From contig CAMBXJ010000287.1 in assembly GCA_945871455.1 (NCBI GenBank), positions 1 to 5,968 on the forward strand: 5,968 nucleotides of DNA, given 5' to 3'. Source of the stretch: Asaia bogorensis. Its GTDB lineage: Bacteria > Pseudomonadota > Alphaproteobacteria > Acetobacterales > Acetobacteraceae. Position 1 is the first letter of the stretch, and each line of letters starts with the position of its first letter. Both the position numbers and the translations under genes were made by a program. This document shows, one piece after another, positions 5,411 to 5,968 of the stretch. Below the pieces are notes generated by a model. That model was not told the DNA's origin and did not search any database. It saw only the letters and a program-made list of their open reading frames with translations.

Positions 5411-5968
5411 TCAGATGGCTCCTGTTTCTTTCAGCCGCTCGATTTCCTGGTCGGAAAGGCCGAGCAGGTCGCGGTAGACTGGGATGTTGTGTTCGCCGAC
5501 ATGGGGATTGACCCGGGTCGGGACCTTGTCGGCGCCATGGAAGCGCAGCGGGCTGTTGGGCAGCACGACGGGGCCGTAGTCGTAATGTTCGACCGTTTCC
5601 AGCATGCCGCGTTCGTGCATATGCGGGTCGTGCATCACTTCCTCGATATCGCGAACCGGCGCGCAGGGGATCCGGAAGCGGCTGGTGGCGGCGAAGATTT
5701 CCGCCCGCGTATGGGTGTTTGTCCAGGCGTTCACCAGGGCTTCGGTCTGGTCGTAATGCTTCACGCGCGCATCGTTGTTGATGAAACGAGGATCGTCCTT
5801 CAGGTCGTCCCGGCCCATCGCGCGCAGCAGGTTCTGCCATTGCGCCTCGGTGACCAGGATGATGGCGACGTGGCCGTCCTTGGCCTCATACACGTTGTAG
5901 GGCGCGCGGTTGAAGTTGGCGAAAGCATTGCCGCTGCGTTCGGGCACCTTGCTGCCGGCGCGGAAATA
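5411..5968 (-). CDS. CaiB/BaiF family III CoA-transferase, C-terminal part
   Basis: Only the last 185 residues are present; the reading frame is open to the window edge, so the 5' end lies outside. The opening visible motif VPERSGN followed by FNRAPYNVYEAKDGHVAI is typical of the middle of family III (CaiB/BaiF/formyl-CoA transferase-like) enzymes. Other family blocks are TRAEIFAATSRFRIPCAPVRDIEEVMHDPH (split here around residues 100-130) and the end VNPHVGEHNIPVYRDLLGL. These enzymes move CoA between carboxylic acids through an aspartyl-CoA intermediate. The catalytic Asp is expected in the missing N-terminal part and cannot be checked. A GTG at 5945-5947 is an internal valine, not a start. 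It is first in a tight pair with the PaaG-like gene, suggesting activation then conversion of an acyl-CoA. Confidence 0.9.
   Translation of the reverse strand, partial: YFRAGSKVPERSGNAFANFNRAPYNVYEAKDGHVAIILVTEAQWQNLLRAMGRDDLKDDPRFINNDARVKHYDQTEALVNAWTNTHTRAEIFAATSRFRIPCAPVRDIEEVMHDPHMHERGMLETVEHYDYGPVVLPNSPLRFHGADKVPTRVNPHVGEHNIPVYRDLLGLSDQEIERLKETGAI
5419..5423 (-). promoter_or_regulatory. Ribosome binding site of the crotonase, inside the upstream gene
   Basis: AGGAG on the minus strand lies nine bases before the ATG at 5409 and within the last codons of the CoA-transferase gene. With the TGA-C-ATG junction, this is the typical layout for translational coupling. Confidence 0.65.

Noticed and set aside
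4714..5511. Plus-strand frame of 265 residues opposite the crotonase
   Set aside because: It is antisense to a recognisable crotonase and shows no motif of its own.
5945..5947. GTG as the start of the CoA-transferase
   Set aside because: The frame stays open to the window edge and the family's conserved sequence continues through this point, so the GTG is an internal valine.

Overview
The window reads as ordinary chromosome from a GC-rich alphaproteobacterium. The DnaA N-terminus and the rpsT-dnaA order suggest the Rhodospirillales/Acetobacteraceae side of the class; this placement is inferred from protein character, not from a search. There are six protein genes. Two are housekeeping (ribosomal protein S20 and the replication initiator DnaA) and the other four are accessory metabolic or signalling genes. 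I see no mobile element, CRISPR array, tRNA, rRNA or toxin-antitoxin pair.

Layout. Positions 1-426 hold no gene I can support, but include an AT-rich, repeat-rich stretch at about 186-267 and a candidate rpsT promoter. rpsT (427-696, +) is followed by a 9-bp GC-rich hairpin. A 411-base spacer at 697-1107 carries a second AT-rich stretch (about 860-950) and the presumed dnaA promoter. dnaA (1108-2520, +) converges on a class III aminotransferase (2539-3861, -) with only 18 bases between them, and a perfect 9-bp inverted repeat overlaps the dnaA stop codon. The aminotransferase is divergent from a small response-regulator-like protein (3994-4569, +). That gene converges, 24 bases away, on a minus-strand pair: a family III CoA-transferase (5411-5968, 5' end outside the window) and a PaaG-like crotonase (4594-5409), joined by a single base and probably translationally coupled.

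How the genes fit together. rpsT upstream of dnaA is a familiar alphaproteobacterial arrangement linking translation and replication genes. The CoA-transferase would load CoA onto a carboxylic acid and the crotonase-family enzyme would isomerise or otherwise process the acyl-CoA; the substrate is not visible. The aminotransferase and the receiver protein share an intergenic region but show no obvious functional link.

Points worth a second look: the octamer AAATTATC recurs three times in the two spacers around rpsT and dnaA; there are two near-matches to CtrA sites; DnaA box VII has Trp replaced by Cys; the receiver protein has an altered acidic pocket, a possibly leaderless start and an uncharacterised C-terminal tail; and the crotonase lacks both classical hydratase glutamates. 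I did not find a convincing new biological system here.
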